Assembly: GCA_947625565.1 (NCBI GenBank)
Contig: CANQOU010000075.1
Location: 1-6,213 of the forward strand
DNA from: an uncultured Clostridia bacterium
GTDB taxonomy: Bacteria > Bacillota > Clostridia > TANB77 > CAG-508
Reading direction: 5' to 3'
Length of the DNA stretch: 6,213 nt
Below the pieces are notes generated by a model. The model did not search any database. It was not told the origin of the DNA and worked only from the letters and a program-made list of their open reading frames with translations. Positions 1 through 5,654 of the stretch are shown here, in pieces. Within the stretch, counting starts at the first letter, position 1; every line of letters begins with the position of its first letter. The position numbers and the translations under genes were made by a program.

Positions 1-1
1 A

Positions 2-109
2 ATATTACCAAGAAGAACAACTGGAGCTTGTAGCAAACATCAAAGAGATATTACAACAGCTGTAAAAAGAGCAAGACATATTGCAATTTTACCTTACACA
101 CAAAATTAA
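2..109 (+). CDS. rpsR: 30S ribosomal protein bS18, C-terminal end (partial)
   Basis: This frame is open from the left edge and encodes the last 35 residues of ribosomal protein bS18, which binds 16S rRNA with bS6 on the small-subunit platform. The translation begins [17 protein letters not shown] and ends in an [13 protein letters not shown] tail. This matches the conserved bS18 C-terminus (ILPRRxTGxCxKHQRxLxxAIKRARxxALLPY), including the basic RRTTG stretch and the KRAR helix. The start lies outside the window. In most bacteria rpsR follows rpsF and ssb, and the terminator directly downstream agrees with rpsR being the last gene of that operon here. Identification rests on recognising the motif; no other family has this ending. 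Confidence 0.96.
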   Translation: MLPRRTTGACSKHQRDITTAVKRARHIAILPYTQN

Positions 110-121
110 AAAAGAATATTT

Positions 122-163
122 AAAGAGCAAAAACTTGAAAATCGGGATGTTTGCTCTTTTTTT
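122..163 (+). terminator. intrinsic terminator of the rpsR transcript
   Basis: A 10-bp perfect stem, AAAGAGCAAA (122-131) with TTTGCTCTTT (150-159), closes an 18-base loop and runs into seven T residues (157-163). It begins 13 bases after the rpsR stop, as expected for a Rho-independent terminator of the ribosomal protein operon. The stem is A/T-rich and the loop is large, so it may be leaky and be backed up by the next hairpin. Confidence 0.8.
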
Positions 164-168
164 ATGGA

Positions 169-202
169 AAAAGCAGGTACTTGAATATAAGTACCTGCTT
201 TT
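169..202. terminator. bidirectional terminator between convergent genes
   Basis: A 14-bp perfect inverted repeat, AAAAGCAGGTACTT (169-182) and AAGTACCTGCTTTT (189-202), encloses a 6-base loop. Read on the minus strand the stem ends in TTTTTCC, 28 bases past the stop of the minus-strand gene. Read on the plus strand it ends in CTTTTAA and would back up the rpsR terminator. Its place between two convergent genes fits a shared terminator. The T-tract is short in both directions, but the stem is strong. Confidence 0.78.
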
Positions 203-229
203 AAGTCAAAGCCTAAAACTCAAAAAGTT

Positions 230-973
230 TTATAAAGCTTTAAACTCTAACCTAGGGCCATGAGAATCTACATCAGGAGGTATACAATAGAATTTCCTTA
301 CTGTAGTCTCGTTTTTGATTAGCAAGCGATTAAAGGAACATGCTTCTCTTCCATAAAATCCATCATCCCAATCAATAGCTTCTTTCGAATTTTTGTATGG
401 AATACGAAGACCAAAACCAAGAGTTAGAGATGGTCTAGAATCTTGAATTCCATCAGTAAAATGCAGTTCCAAATGTTTTACTTCTCTTACAGTCATTCTA
501 GCATAGAAATTTCTTGTAAGAAGTAAATTGAAAATTTTAACAAAGTCAAACAACTCGTCAAATTTTTTTCTCAATGGAAATCTTACATTCACTTCGCATT
601 TTGCAGAAACACTATCCAATTCAGGGATTATTACTTCTGGTATTCCTAAAGCCTCAAATTTTGGAAGTTCCAAATATGAGTCATAACCGGAAATACCAAG
701 GTAAGAACCATCTTCATCTGTTTCAAAAAGAAAGATATGCTTATTTTCTAACTCAGCAAAATCTTTTTTTGCTTTTGCATCAAAAGATGCCAGATCTCTT
801 CTCAGTTCAACAAATGAGTAGGTCTTACATCTCTGCAACTTAACAGAGACAAATTTGTTTGGAAAATCATGGACAGCAACAGTTACTGTGTTTCCCTGTA
901 TCACCATCCGATTTAAAGCGGAAATGATGAATTTTAGTTCAGGGAAGTTTGCTTGCAATTTGAGTTTAACCAT
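230..973 (-). CDS. Hypothetical protein, 247 aa, unrecognised family
   Basis: I do not recognise this protein. It has 247 residues, starts MVKLKLQANF and ends RLEFKAL. There is no signal peptide, no membrane-length hydrophobic segment and no nucleotide-binding or zinc-binding motif; four cysteines are scattered without CxxC pairs. Alternating hydrophobic and polar stretches (near residues 28-46, 76-100 and 125-135) suggest a soluble, beta-rich fold. The ATG at 973-971 is supported by an AAGGAGGGG ribosome binding site on the minus strand (984-992), by a promoter upstream (1035-1063), and by a hairpin terminator after its stop. It is the only minus-strand gene here and sits between the rpsR unit and a plus-strand operon. 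Sampled lines are about 32-37% G+C, often above the later genes, and codon use is less extremely A-biased. This is compatible with acquisition by transfer but is not proof. That it is a real gene is well supported; its function is unknown. Confidence 0.85.
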   Translation of the reverse strand: MVKLKLQANFPELKFIISALNRMVIQGNTVTVAVHDFPNKFVSVKLQRCKTYSFVELRRDLASFDAKAKKDFAELENKHIFLFETDEDGSYLGISGYDSYLELPKFEALGIPEVIIPELDSVSAKCEVNVRFPLRKKFDELFDFVKIFNLLLTRNFYARMTVREVKHLELHFTDGIQDSRPSLTLGFGLRIPYKNSKEAIDWDDGFYGREACSFNRLLIKNETTVRKFYCIPPDVDSHGPRLEFKAL

Positions 974-1006
974 GGTGCAAAGCCCCTCCTTAAAAATATT
1001 TATACT

Positions 1007-1027
1007 ATATCACCTTTTAGGTGATAT
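1007..1027. promoter_or_regulatory. palindromic operator candidate at the start of the minus-strand transcript
   Basis: ATATCACCT (1007-1015) and AGGTGATAT (1019-1027) form a perfect 9+9 bp palindrome with a TTT centre. The predicted transcription start of the minus-strand gene, about 7 bases past its -10 element, falls at about 1028, so the palindrome covers roughly +1 to +21. This is a typical place for a dimeric repressor to block initiation. The other reading is an RNA hairpin at the 5' end of the transcript, protecting the mRNA. The regulator is not identified and no transcription-factor gene is adjacent. Confidence 0.55.
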
Positions 1028-1034
1028 TAAATAT

Positions 1035-1063
1035 ATTATATCTCAATTAACATAAAAAATCAA
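1035..1063 (-). promoter_or_regulatory. sigma-A-type promoter of the minus-strand hypothetical gene
   Basis: On the minus strand a -35 element TTGATT (1063-1058) and a perfect -10 element TATAAT (1040-1035) are separated by exactly 17 bases. The predicted start near 1028 leaves a leader of about 55 bases before the ATG. The -35 is 4/6 matched and the -10 is 6/6. It stands back to back with the plus-strand operon promoter, with the two -35 boxes 8 bases apart. Confidence 0.72.
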
Positions 1064-1071
1064 TACAAAAC

Positions 1072-1100
1072 TTGTAAAAACGGTTATTTTATGGTAAAAT
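1072..1100 (+). promoter_or_regulatory. promoter of the three-gene operon
   Basis: TTGTAA (1072-1077) and TAAAAT (1095-1100) lie 17 bases apart, and a TG one base before the -10 (1092-1093) gives an extended -10. The predicted start near 1107 leaves a short leader containing AGGAGG (1113-1118), 7 bases before the ATG at 1126. The closely packed divergent promoters could influence each other, since the two -35 elements bind polymerase on adjacent DNA. Confidence 0.65.
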
Positions 1101-1125
1101 AGAAACATATTTAGGAGGAATTTTT

Positions 1126-2361
1126 ATGAAAAAAGAGCAATTACTAGAATTAGCAAATAGTATAGAAAAGAAGCTTGAAATGCAATTTAAACAGGTTCAA
1201 AAAATATGTGAAATGAATAGTAATAAAGTAATAAAAGCATTTCAAGAATGTAACTTACAAGAAATGCACTTGCAATCGTCAACAGGATATGGAATTGACG
1301 AGTCAGGAAGAAATAAAATAGAAGAAATATATGCAACGGTCTTTAAGGCAGAAGATGCATTAGTAAGAGCTCAGCTAATATCAGGCACACATGCTTTAGC
1401 AATTTGTTTATCTGCTTTATTACATCCAAATGATACAATGCTTAGCATTACAGGAGCACCATATGATACTTTACAAACGGTAATTGGATTAGGAAAAAAT
1501 CCAAGCCAAAATTCTTTAAAATCATATGGAATAAAATATGAACAAATAGAATTAGTAGATAATCAATTTAATATAAAAGGAATACAAGAAAGAATTAAAA
1601 AAAGTGATATTAAGTTAATCGAGATTCAAAGGTCTAGAGGATATTCAACAAGAAAAAGCTTAACGGTTTCTCAAATTCAAGAGGTTATTAAAAAAATTAG
1701 AGAAATAGATAATCAAGTAATAATTATGGTCGATAATTGCTATGGGGAATTTGTTGAAGAAAAAGAACCAATTGAAGTAGGTGCAGATATTTGTGTAGGT
1801 TCACTTATGAAGAACTTAGGAGCTGGAATTGCTACAAGTGGAGCATATATGGTTGGAAAAAAAGAATTGATTGAACTATGTGCAGAAAGATTGACAGCAC
1901 CAGGTATAGGAAAAGAAATTGGACCATCACTAGGACAAAATACAAATTTTTTAAAAGGACTTTTTTTTGCACCACAAGTAGTAGCAAGTAGTGTAAAAAC
2001 AGCAATATTTGCAAGTAAAATGTTAGAAGAATTAGGCTATGAAGTAGAACCAAAATATGATGAGATAAGAGCAGATATAGTTCAAACTATACATTTAGGA
2101 ACTAAAGAAAAACTAGTAAAATTTTGTCAAGGTATTCAAAAAGGTTCACCAATTGATAGTCAAGTTATACCAGAGCCAGCAGATATGGGAGGATATGAAG
2201 ACCAAGTAATTATGGCAGCAGGAACATTTACAGAAGGCTCTACAATAGAATTAAGTTGTGATGGACCAATTAGAGAGCCATATATAGCATATTTGCAAGG
2301 TGGACTTACATATGAGTATGGAAAATATGGAATTTTAAAAGCAATCGAGGAAATGGAATAA
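1126..2361 (+). CDS. Methionine gamma-lyase family protein (YnbB-like, PLP-dependent)
   Basis: This is a 411-residue cytoplasmic fold-type I PLP enzyme of the family once called aluminium resistance protein (B. subtilis YnbB; Pfam Met_gamma_lyase). Visible marks are the cofactor-phosphate loop SGTHA (86-90), the Asp that pairs with the pyridine nitrogen in MVDNCYGEF (D203), and the Schiff-base lysine in GSLMKNLGAG (K229). A glycine-rich stretch, APGIGKEIGPSLGQN, follows. Family members are predicted to eliminate the side chain of sulfur amino acids such as methionine or cystathionine, but for this branch the substrate is poorly established, so C-S lyase is inference. The length is normal for the family. 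The ATG is set by AGGAGG 7 bases upstream. It is first in an operon with a flavoprotein 4 bases downstream. In other Firmicutes the family often sits near glnR or hfq/miaA; that context is absent here. Confidence 0.92.
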   Translation: MKKEQLLELANSIEKKLEMQFKQVQKICEMNSNKVIKAFQECNLQEMHLQSSTGYGIDESGRNKIEEIYATVFKAEDALVRAQLISGTHALAICLSALLHPNDTMLSITGAPYDTLQTVIGLGKNPSQNSLKSYGIKYEQIELVDNQFNIKGIQERIKKSDIKLIEIQRSRGYSTRKSLTVSQIQEVIKKIREIDNQVIIMVDNCYGEFVEEKEPIEVGADICVGSLMKNLGAGIATSGAYMVGKKELIELCAERLTAPGIGKEIGPSLGQNTNFLKGLFFAPQVVASSVKTAIFASKMLEELGYEVEPKYDEIRADIVQTIHLGTKEKLVKFCQGIQKGSPIDSQVIPEPADMGGYEDQVIMAAGTFTEGSTIELSCDGPIREPYIAYLQGGLTYEYGKYGILKAIEEME

Positions 2362-2365
2362 AAAT

Positions 2366-3625
2366 ATGAAAGTAATTGTTATTGGTGGTGGACCTGCAGG
2401 AATGATGGCAGCAATCACAGCTGCAGAATCAGGTAATCAGGTTACTTTAATAGAAAAAATGACTTCATTAGGTAAAAAACTTTTAATTACAGGAAAAGGA
2501 AGATGTAATATTACATCTTCTTTAGACATGTCTGAATTTATTAAAAATGTACCAGGAAATGGGAGATTTTTATATAGCAGTTTTGAGCAATATACTAACA
2601 AGGATATTATTCAATTTTTAAAGAAGCAGGGACTTGAAGTAAAAGAAGAAAGAGGTAATAGAATTTTTCCTATAACAGATAAAGCACAAGATGTATTAAA
2701 TTGTTTTATAAAGAAAATAGAAGAATTAAATATTCACACAATATTAGGAGAAAAAGTGGAAAAGATTCTAGTAAATGAAGCAGAAAATGGAAAAACTGTA
2801 AAAGGTGTGAAAACAAATAGACAAACAATTTATGCAGATAGAATAATATTAGCAACAGGAGGAAAAAGCTATCCATTAACAGGTTCAACAGGTGATGGAT
2901 ATAAAATAGCAAAAGAAATTGGACACACAATAACAACAATTAAACCATCATTAGTACCCTTAGAAACCTTTGATGAAAAGAATAAAGAATTACAGGGCTT
3001 ATCTTTAAAAAATATAGCTATACAATTTATTGACAAAACAAAAAATAAGGTAATTTATGAAGACTTTGGTGAAATGATATTTACACATTTTGGCATTTCT
3101 GGACCAACTATATTAAGTGGTTCAGCACATTTAGTTAGGTATAAAAATATAGAAGAATTATTAAAAAATCATAATGTCATATTAAAAATAGATTTAAAGC
3201 CAGCATTATCATCAGAAAAATTAGACAGCAGAATTTTAAGAGATTTTGAAGAAGAAAAAAACAAACAATTTAAAAATAGTTTGGATAAGTTATTGCCACA
3301 AAAATTGATTAACCCGATAATTGAAGAAACAGGTATAAATCCAACAAAACAAGTAAATACAGTAACAAAACAAGAAAGACAAAAAATAGTGCAAATACTT
3401 AAAAATTTTGAAGTAACAATAAAAGGATTTAGACCAATAGAAGAAGCAATTATTACAAGTGGTGGAATAAGCATTAAAGAAATCAATCCAAAGACAATGG
3501 AATCAAAATTAGTAAGTGGATTATATTTTGCTGGAGAAATTATAGATGTAGATAGTTATACAGGTGGATTTAATTTGCAGATTGCATATTCAACTGGATA
3601 TGTGGCTGGAAAAGGAGAAATATAA
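2366..3625 (+). CDS. HI0933-family NAD(P)/FAD-dependent oxidoreductase
   Basis: This is a 419-residue flavoprotein of the HI0933/YhiN (BaiN-like) family. The N-terminal FAD-binding Rossmann motif reads VIVIGGGPAGMMAA, with the glycine core at residues 7-12, and E30 ends the second strand to contact the ADP ribose. The family-typical LLITGKGRCNITS lies at 39-51, ATGGKSYPLTGSTGDG at 163-178, and the C-terminal FAD motif LYFAGEIIDVDSYTGGFN near 386-403. All are intact and the length is as usual. Databases sometimes label members as bile acid 3-dehydro-4,6-reductase or aminoacetone oxidase; neither activity can be inferred here, because no bile-acid operon is present and the family is widespread. 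The start follows the previous stop by 4 bases with only a weak GGA/GAGG upstream, so translation is probably coupled. It is followed after one base by the YigZ gene. Confidence 0.93.
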   Translation: MKVIVIGGGPAGMMAAITAAESGNQVTLIEKMTSLGKKLLITGKGRCNITSSLDMSEFIKNVPGNGRFLYSSFEQYTNKDIIQFLKKQGLEVKEERGNRIFPITDKAQDVLNCFIKKIEELNIHTILGEKVEKILVNEAENGKTVKGVKTNRQTIYADRIILATGGKSYPLTGSTGDGYKIAKEIGHTITTIKPSLVPLETFDEKNKELQGLSLKNIAIQFIDKTKNKVIYEDFGEMIFTHFGISGPTILSGSAHLVRYKNIEELLKNHNVILKIDLKPALSSEKLDSRILRDFEEEKNKQFKNSLDKLLPQKLINPIIEETGINPTKQVNTVTKQERQKIVQILKNFEVTIKGFRPIEEAIITSGGISIKEINPKTMESKLVSGLYFAGEIIDVDSYTGGFNLQIAYSTGYVAGKGEI

Positions 3626-3626
3626 T

Positions 3627-4265
3627 ATGAATGAATTCTTCACAATAAAACAAGAAGTATCAGCTGAAATATCAGAAAAAAAATCAAAATTTATTGCAAA
3701 TATTATACCAGTAGAAAGCAAAGAAGAAGCAGAAGTGGTAATTCAAAAAATAAAAAAGATGTATCATGATGCAAGACATAATTGTAGTGCTTATCGTGTA
3801 ATAGAAAGAAACTTAGTAATCGAAAAATCTAGTGATGATGGAGAACCATCTGGAACTGCAGGAGCACCTATGCTTAGTGTTCTACAAAAGAATAATTTGT
3901 GTAATGTTGTAATAATTGTTACAAGATATTTTGGAGGAATATTACTTGGAACAGGTGGATTAGTAAGAGCATATTCAGAAGTAACAGCAAAAGCAATTGA
4001 TAATGTAGAGGTAATTGAAAAAATCAAAGGTGCTCAAATGGAAATAACTATTGACTATTCTGAATACAAAAAATTTAAATATTATTGCCAAAAACACAAA
4101 ATAAACATAGAAAATATAGCATATAAAGAAAATATTGTATGTGATATTACATTAGAAGAAAGTAAAAAAGAAAAATTATTAGCAGATTTTGAAACAAAGA
4201 AAATAAATTTAGAAGATTGGAAAGAATTTGATAAAAAATATATAGAAAAAAGTATAATAAAATGA
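3627..4265 (+). CDS. yigZ: YigZ/IMPACT family protein (UPF0029)
   Basis: This protein of 212 residues has the two-domain build of bacterial YigZ (B. subtilis YvyE). The N-terminal UPF0029/IMPACT domain carries the signature DDGEPSGTAGAPML (70-83) followed by VTRYFGGILLGTGGLVRAYS (98-117). A smaller ferredoxin-like DUF1949 domain makes up about the last 70 residues. The biochemical role of bacterial members is not settled; eukaryotic IMPACT modulates Gcn2 signalling, which bacteria lack. The frame is open back to 3564, but the ATG at 3627 is preferred: it has AAGGAG (3612-3617) 9 bases upstream, starts one base after the flavoprotein stop, and gives the normal family length and N-terminus (FFTIKQE...SKFIA). 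It is the last gene of the operon. Lysine and glutamate are very frequent near the C-terminus, in keeping with the low G+C. Confidence 0.93.
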   Translation: MNEFFTIKQEVSAEISEKKSKFIANIIPVESKEEAEVVIQKIKKMYHDARHNCSAYRVIERNLVIEKSSDDGEPSGTAGAPMLSVLQKNNLCNVVIIVTRYFGGILLGTGGLVRAYSEVTAKAIDNVEVIEKIKGAQMEITIDYSEYKKFKYYCQKHKINIENIAYKENIVCDITLEESKKEKLLADFETKKINLEDWKEFDKKYIEKSIIK

Positions 4266-4275
4266 CAGTTTCATA

Positions 4276-4306
4276 AATAAAATTGGAAAAAATTTACAAT
4301 TTTATT
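4276..4306 (+). repeat. A/T-rich inverted repeat after yigZ, possible weak terminator
   Basis: AATAAAATTG (4276-4285) and CAATTTTATT (4297-4306) form a 10-bp perfect stem with an 11-base loop, 10 bases after the yigZ stop. The stem has one G-C pair and no proper T-run beyond its 3' arm, so as an intrinsic terminator it would be inefficient. Some read-through from the upstream operon into spo0A is therefore likely. Its right arm touches the -35 box of the spo0A promoter, so it might also be a binding site. Confidence 0.35.
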
Positions 4307-4333
4307 GCAAACCCTCAAAAAAATAAGTATAAT
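4305..4333 (+). promoter_or_regulatory. promoter of spo0A
   Basis: TTGCAA (4305-4310, 4/6 to TTGACA) and a perfect TATAAT (4328-4333) are spaced by 17 bases, which is a good vegetative sigma-A promoter. The predicted start is at about 4340, 38 bases before the ATG. I could not find a convincing sigma-H promoter, the form that drives sporulation-phase spo0A transcription in B. subtilis. Confidence 0.7.
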
Positions 4334-4339
4334 GCAAAT

Positions 4340-4355
4340 TGTTGAAAATACAACA
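4340..4355. promoter_or_regulatory. small inverted repeat at the spo0A start site, possible 0A-like box
   Basis: TGTTG (4340-4344) and CAACA (4351-4355) form a 5+5 bp palindrome with a 6-base centre, beginning at the predicted transcription start. The left arm extended, TGTTGAA, differs by one base from the Spo0A box core TGTCGAA. Autoregulation is plausible because Spo0A controls its own gene in other spore formers. The arms are short and the match is imperfect in a conserved position, so this stays tentative. Confidence 0.28.
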
Positions 4356-4377
4356 GAAAAATTTAGGAGGGAAAACA

Positions 4378-5196
4378 ATGAAAGAAAAAATTACTTTACT
4401 AATTGCTGATGACAATCAAGAATTTAGCCAAACTCTTGCAAGATATTTAGAGAAGCAAGAAGATATGGAGGTTATAGGAATCGCCAAAGATGGTGTAGAA
4501 GCCGTTGATATGATATCAAATACAATACCAGATATTGCAATTATAGATATCATTATGCCACATTTGGATGGAATAGGTGTATTAGAAAAGGTAGCAAAAA
4601 TGGAAATAGAAAAAAGACCAACTTGTATTATGCTATCAGCAGTAGGACAAGACAAGATTACTCAAAGAGCTATTGCATTAGGAGCAGAATATTACATAGT
4701 AAAACCATTTGATATTGAAGTTCTTATACAAAGGATTAGACAAATTAAAAATCATGTACCAACAAGTAGTGGAAATGGATTTTTAATGAAAGAGGAAAAA
4801 CAACAATATATTTCAATACCAAATGAAAACAAAAACCAAAAACAAAGCTTGGAAGCACTAGTAACAAATGTAATACATGAGGTTGGTGTTCCAGCACATA
4901 TAAAAGGATATCAATATTTAAGAGAAGCAATTATTATGGTAGTAAATGATATAGATGTTATAAATCAAATTACAAAGAGCTTATATCCTCAAATTGCATC
5001 AAAGTATAGTACAACACCTTCAAGAGTTGAACGTGCTATTCGTCACGCAATAGAAGTAGCATGGGGAAGAGGACAACAGGAGGTAGTAGAAAATATATTT
5101 GGCTATACAATATCAGCAGCAAAAGGAAAGCCAACAAATAGCGAGTTTATCGCAATGATAGCAGATAAGCTAAGGTTAGAGCTAAAATCAGCATAG
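4378..5196 (+). CDS. spo0A: Stage 0 sporulation protein A, response regulator
   Basis: This 272-residue protein is the master transcription factor for entry into sporulation. It is phosphorylated by a phosphorelay or, in Clostridia, directly by orphan kinases, after which it dimerises and binds 0A boxes. The receiver domain (about 1-125) shows the acidic pair D11/D12, the phospho-acceptor D57 in [11 protein letters not shown], the switch S87 in MLSAVGQD, and K109 in YIVKPF. A variable linker follows to about residue 157. The Spo0A-type DNA-binding domain (about 158-272) carries [19 protein letters not shown], the recognition helix [15 protein letters not shown] (215-229), and the near-invariant [18 protein letters not shown] close to the end. 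The ATG at 4378 has AGGAGG 7 bases upstream (4365-4370); an in-frame TTG at 4339 coincides with the predicted RNA start and is rejected. The gene has its own promoter and a terminator 160 bases downstream. In many Clostridia and Bacilli spoIVB precedes spo0A; here yigZ does. Confidence 0.98.
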   Translation: MKEKITLLIADDNQEFSQTLARYLEKQEDMEVIGIAKDGVEAVDMISNTIPDIAIIDIIMPHLDGIGVLEKVAKMEIEKRPTCIMLSAVGQDKITQRAIALGAEYYIVKPFDIEVLIQRIRQIKNHVPTSSGNGFLMKEEKQQYISIPNENKNQKQSLEALVTNVIHEVGVPAHIKGYQYLREAIIMVVNDIDVINQITKSLYPQIASKYSTTPSRVERAIRHAIEVAWGRGQQEVVENIFGYTISAAKGKPTNSEFIAMIADKLRLELKSA

Positions 5197-5254
5197 GAAA
5201 TTATGAAACTGATGTTAGAGTAATGATAAGACAATTATAAAAATTCGCACTGAA

Positions 5255-5340
5255 TGCAACGAACTCTATAAAAAGCGTGATAGATTAATAAAAAATCAGC
5301 ATACATTGCAATAAACTATTTCAAACTAATGCAATAAACT
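5255..5340 (+). repeat. three copies of an 11-bp direct repeat downstream of spo0A
   Basis: TGCAATAAACT occurs exactly at 5307-5317 and 5330-5340, and a two-mismatch copy, TGCAACGAACT, lies at 5255-5265. Starts are 52 and 23 bases apart. The stretch 5197-5359 is otherwise without any gene, good hairpin or promoter that I can see. The repeats lie in the untranslated tail of the spo0A transcript, or are DNA binding sites; too few and too irregular for a CRISPR. Confidence 0.45.
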
Positions 5341-5359
5341 TTAAAAATTTATTGGTTAT

Positions 5360-5408
5360 AAAACCTCAATGTGTTTATTAAAAAATAATAAAGATAGGGA
5401 GGTTTTTT
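5360..5408 (+). terminator. intrinsic terminator downstream of spo0A
   Basis: AAAACCTC (5360-5367) pairs with GAGGTTTT (5399-5406), and the T-run continues through 5408. The interior holds a second perfect stem, TTTATTA (5374-5380) with TAATAAA (5386-5392) and an A5 loop, so the structure is a two-tier hairpin with an interior loop. It lies 160 bases after the spo0A stop and just before the next promoter, and therefore separates the two transcripts. Confidence 0.75.
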
Positions 5409-5429
5409 ATTATGTAGAGATAAAACTAT

Positions 5430-5457
5430 TTGACAAATAAAAAAACTTGTATATAAT
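5430..5457 (+). promoter_or_regulatory. strong consensus promoter of the structured RNA/leader
   Basis: TTGACA (5430-5435) and TATAAT (5452-5457) are both perfect consensus hexamers, spaced by 16 bases. This is the best promoter in the window. The predicted transcription start is about 5464. It directly precedes about 120 bases of foldable sequence that ends in an intrinsic terminator. Confidence 0.82.
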
Positions 5458-5463
5458 AAAAGT

Positions 5464-5587
5464 AGGAAATGGAGAAATCACAAACATGGTTTGCCGAATT
5501 GATATGTAAAAAAATATACTGAACTGGGCAAATGTACTGAACCCAAATTGTTAGACAAGAAAGTTTAACAAGGAGGGTTCTTTTTTT
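5464..5587 (+). ncRNA. candidate small structured RNA or attenuator leader, about 124 nt
   Basis: The stretch between a perfect promoter and a terminator holds no convincing gene but can fold. TTTGCC (5490-5495) pairs with GGCAAA (5527-5532), and ACA (5484-5486) can extend this with TGT (5533-5535) across a small bulge; the inside of this arm is very A-rich. TACTGAAC is directly repeated at 5517-5524 and 5535-5542. The GGG at 5526-5528 could instead pair with CCC at 5542-5544, which belongs to the terminator stem, so two mutually exclusive folds are possible. Such an arrangement suits a riboswitch or attenuator for the gene starting at 5655, but an independent small RNA is equally possible. 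It shows no T-box GGTGG motif, SRP core, or purine, c-di-GMP, SAM or fluoride riboswitch signature that I could recognise. Confidence 0.5.
5539..5587 (+). terminator. intrinsic terminator of the structured RNA, upstream of the F-like gene
   Basis: GAACCC (5539-5544) pairs with GGGTTC (5575-5580), followed by seven T residues (5581-5587). Inside lies TTGTTA (5548-5553) with TAACAA (5566-5571), again a two-tier hairpin. The T-run ends 67 bases before the downstream ATG, so it would end the transcript before that gene unless anti-terminated. Confidence 0.82.
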
Positions 5588-5615
5588 ATTATTTTCTAAA
5601 ACCTATATAGAATAA

Positions 5616-5621
5616 TATAAT
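5616..5621 (+). promoter_or_regulatory. possible -10 element for the small gene
   Basis: A TATAAT hexamer lies 33 bases before the ATG at 5655. Seventeen bases upstream is only TTTCTA (5593-5598), a poor -35. If active, it would give the small gene its own promoter independent of the terminated leader; if not, the gene depends on read-through at 5587. Confidence 0.25.
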
Positions 5622-5654
5622 TGATATGTGCTAATACTAGTTATGGAGGCAAAT

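Noticed and set aside
81..263. 60-codon plus-strand frame overlapping the end of rpsR
   Set aside because: It overlaps the true rpsR frame, crosses both terminator hairpins and lacks a ribosome binding site.
574..1055. Two plus-strand frames opposite the 247-residue gene
   Set aside because: They lie antisense to a gene with its own promoter, binding site and terminator; their translations look like reverse-strand shadows.
2366..3625. Specific bile-acid reductase (BaiN) function
   Set aside because: The family is broad and ubiquitous; no other bile-acid gene is present and no substrate-specific residue can be pointed to.
3564..3626. Upstream extension of the YigZ frame
   Set aside because: It overlaps the conserved C-terminal FAD motif of the flavoprotein; the ATG at 3627 has a binding site and gives the family's N-terminus.
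4339..4377. TTG start extending Spo0A by 13 residues
   Set aside because: It coincides with the predicted transcription start, lacks a ribosome binding site, and the ATG at 4378 has AGGAGG at the right distance.
5255..5340. CRISPR-like array
   Set aside because: Only three short, unevenly spaced copies, no spacers of constant length and no cas genes.
5464..5540. Known riboswitch or RNA class (T-box, fluoride, purine, SRP, 6S)
   Set aside because: The hallmark conserved stretches are absent, and the 5' and 3' ends do not form the long closing stem of 6S RNA.
5609..5639. Possible sigma-G promoter (AGAATA, 18 bases, AATACTA)
   Set aside because: Transcription would start inside the ribosome binding site of the gene at 5655, leaving no usable leader, and the match is partial.
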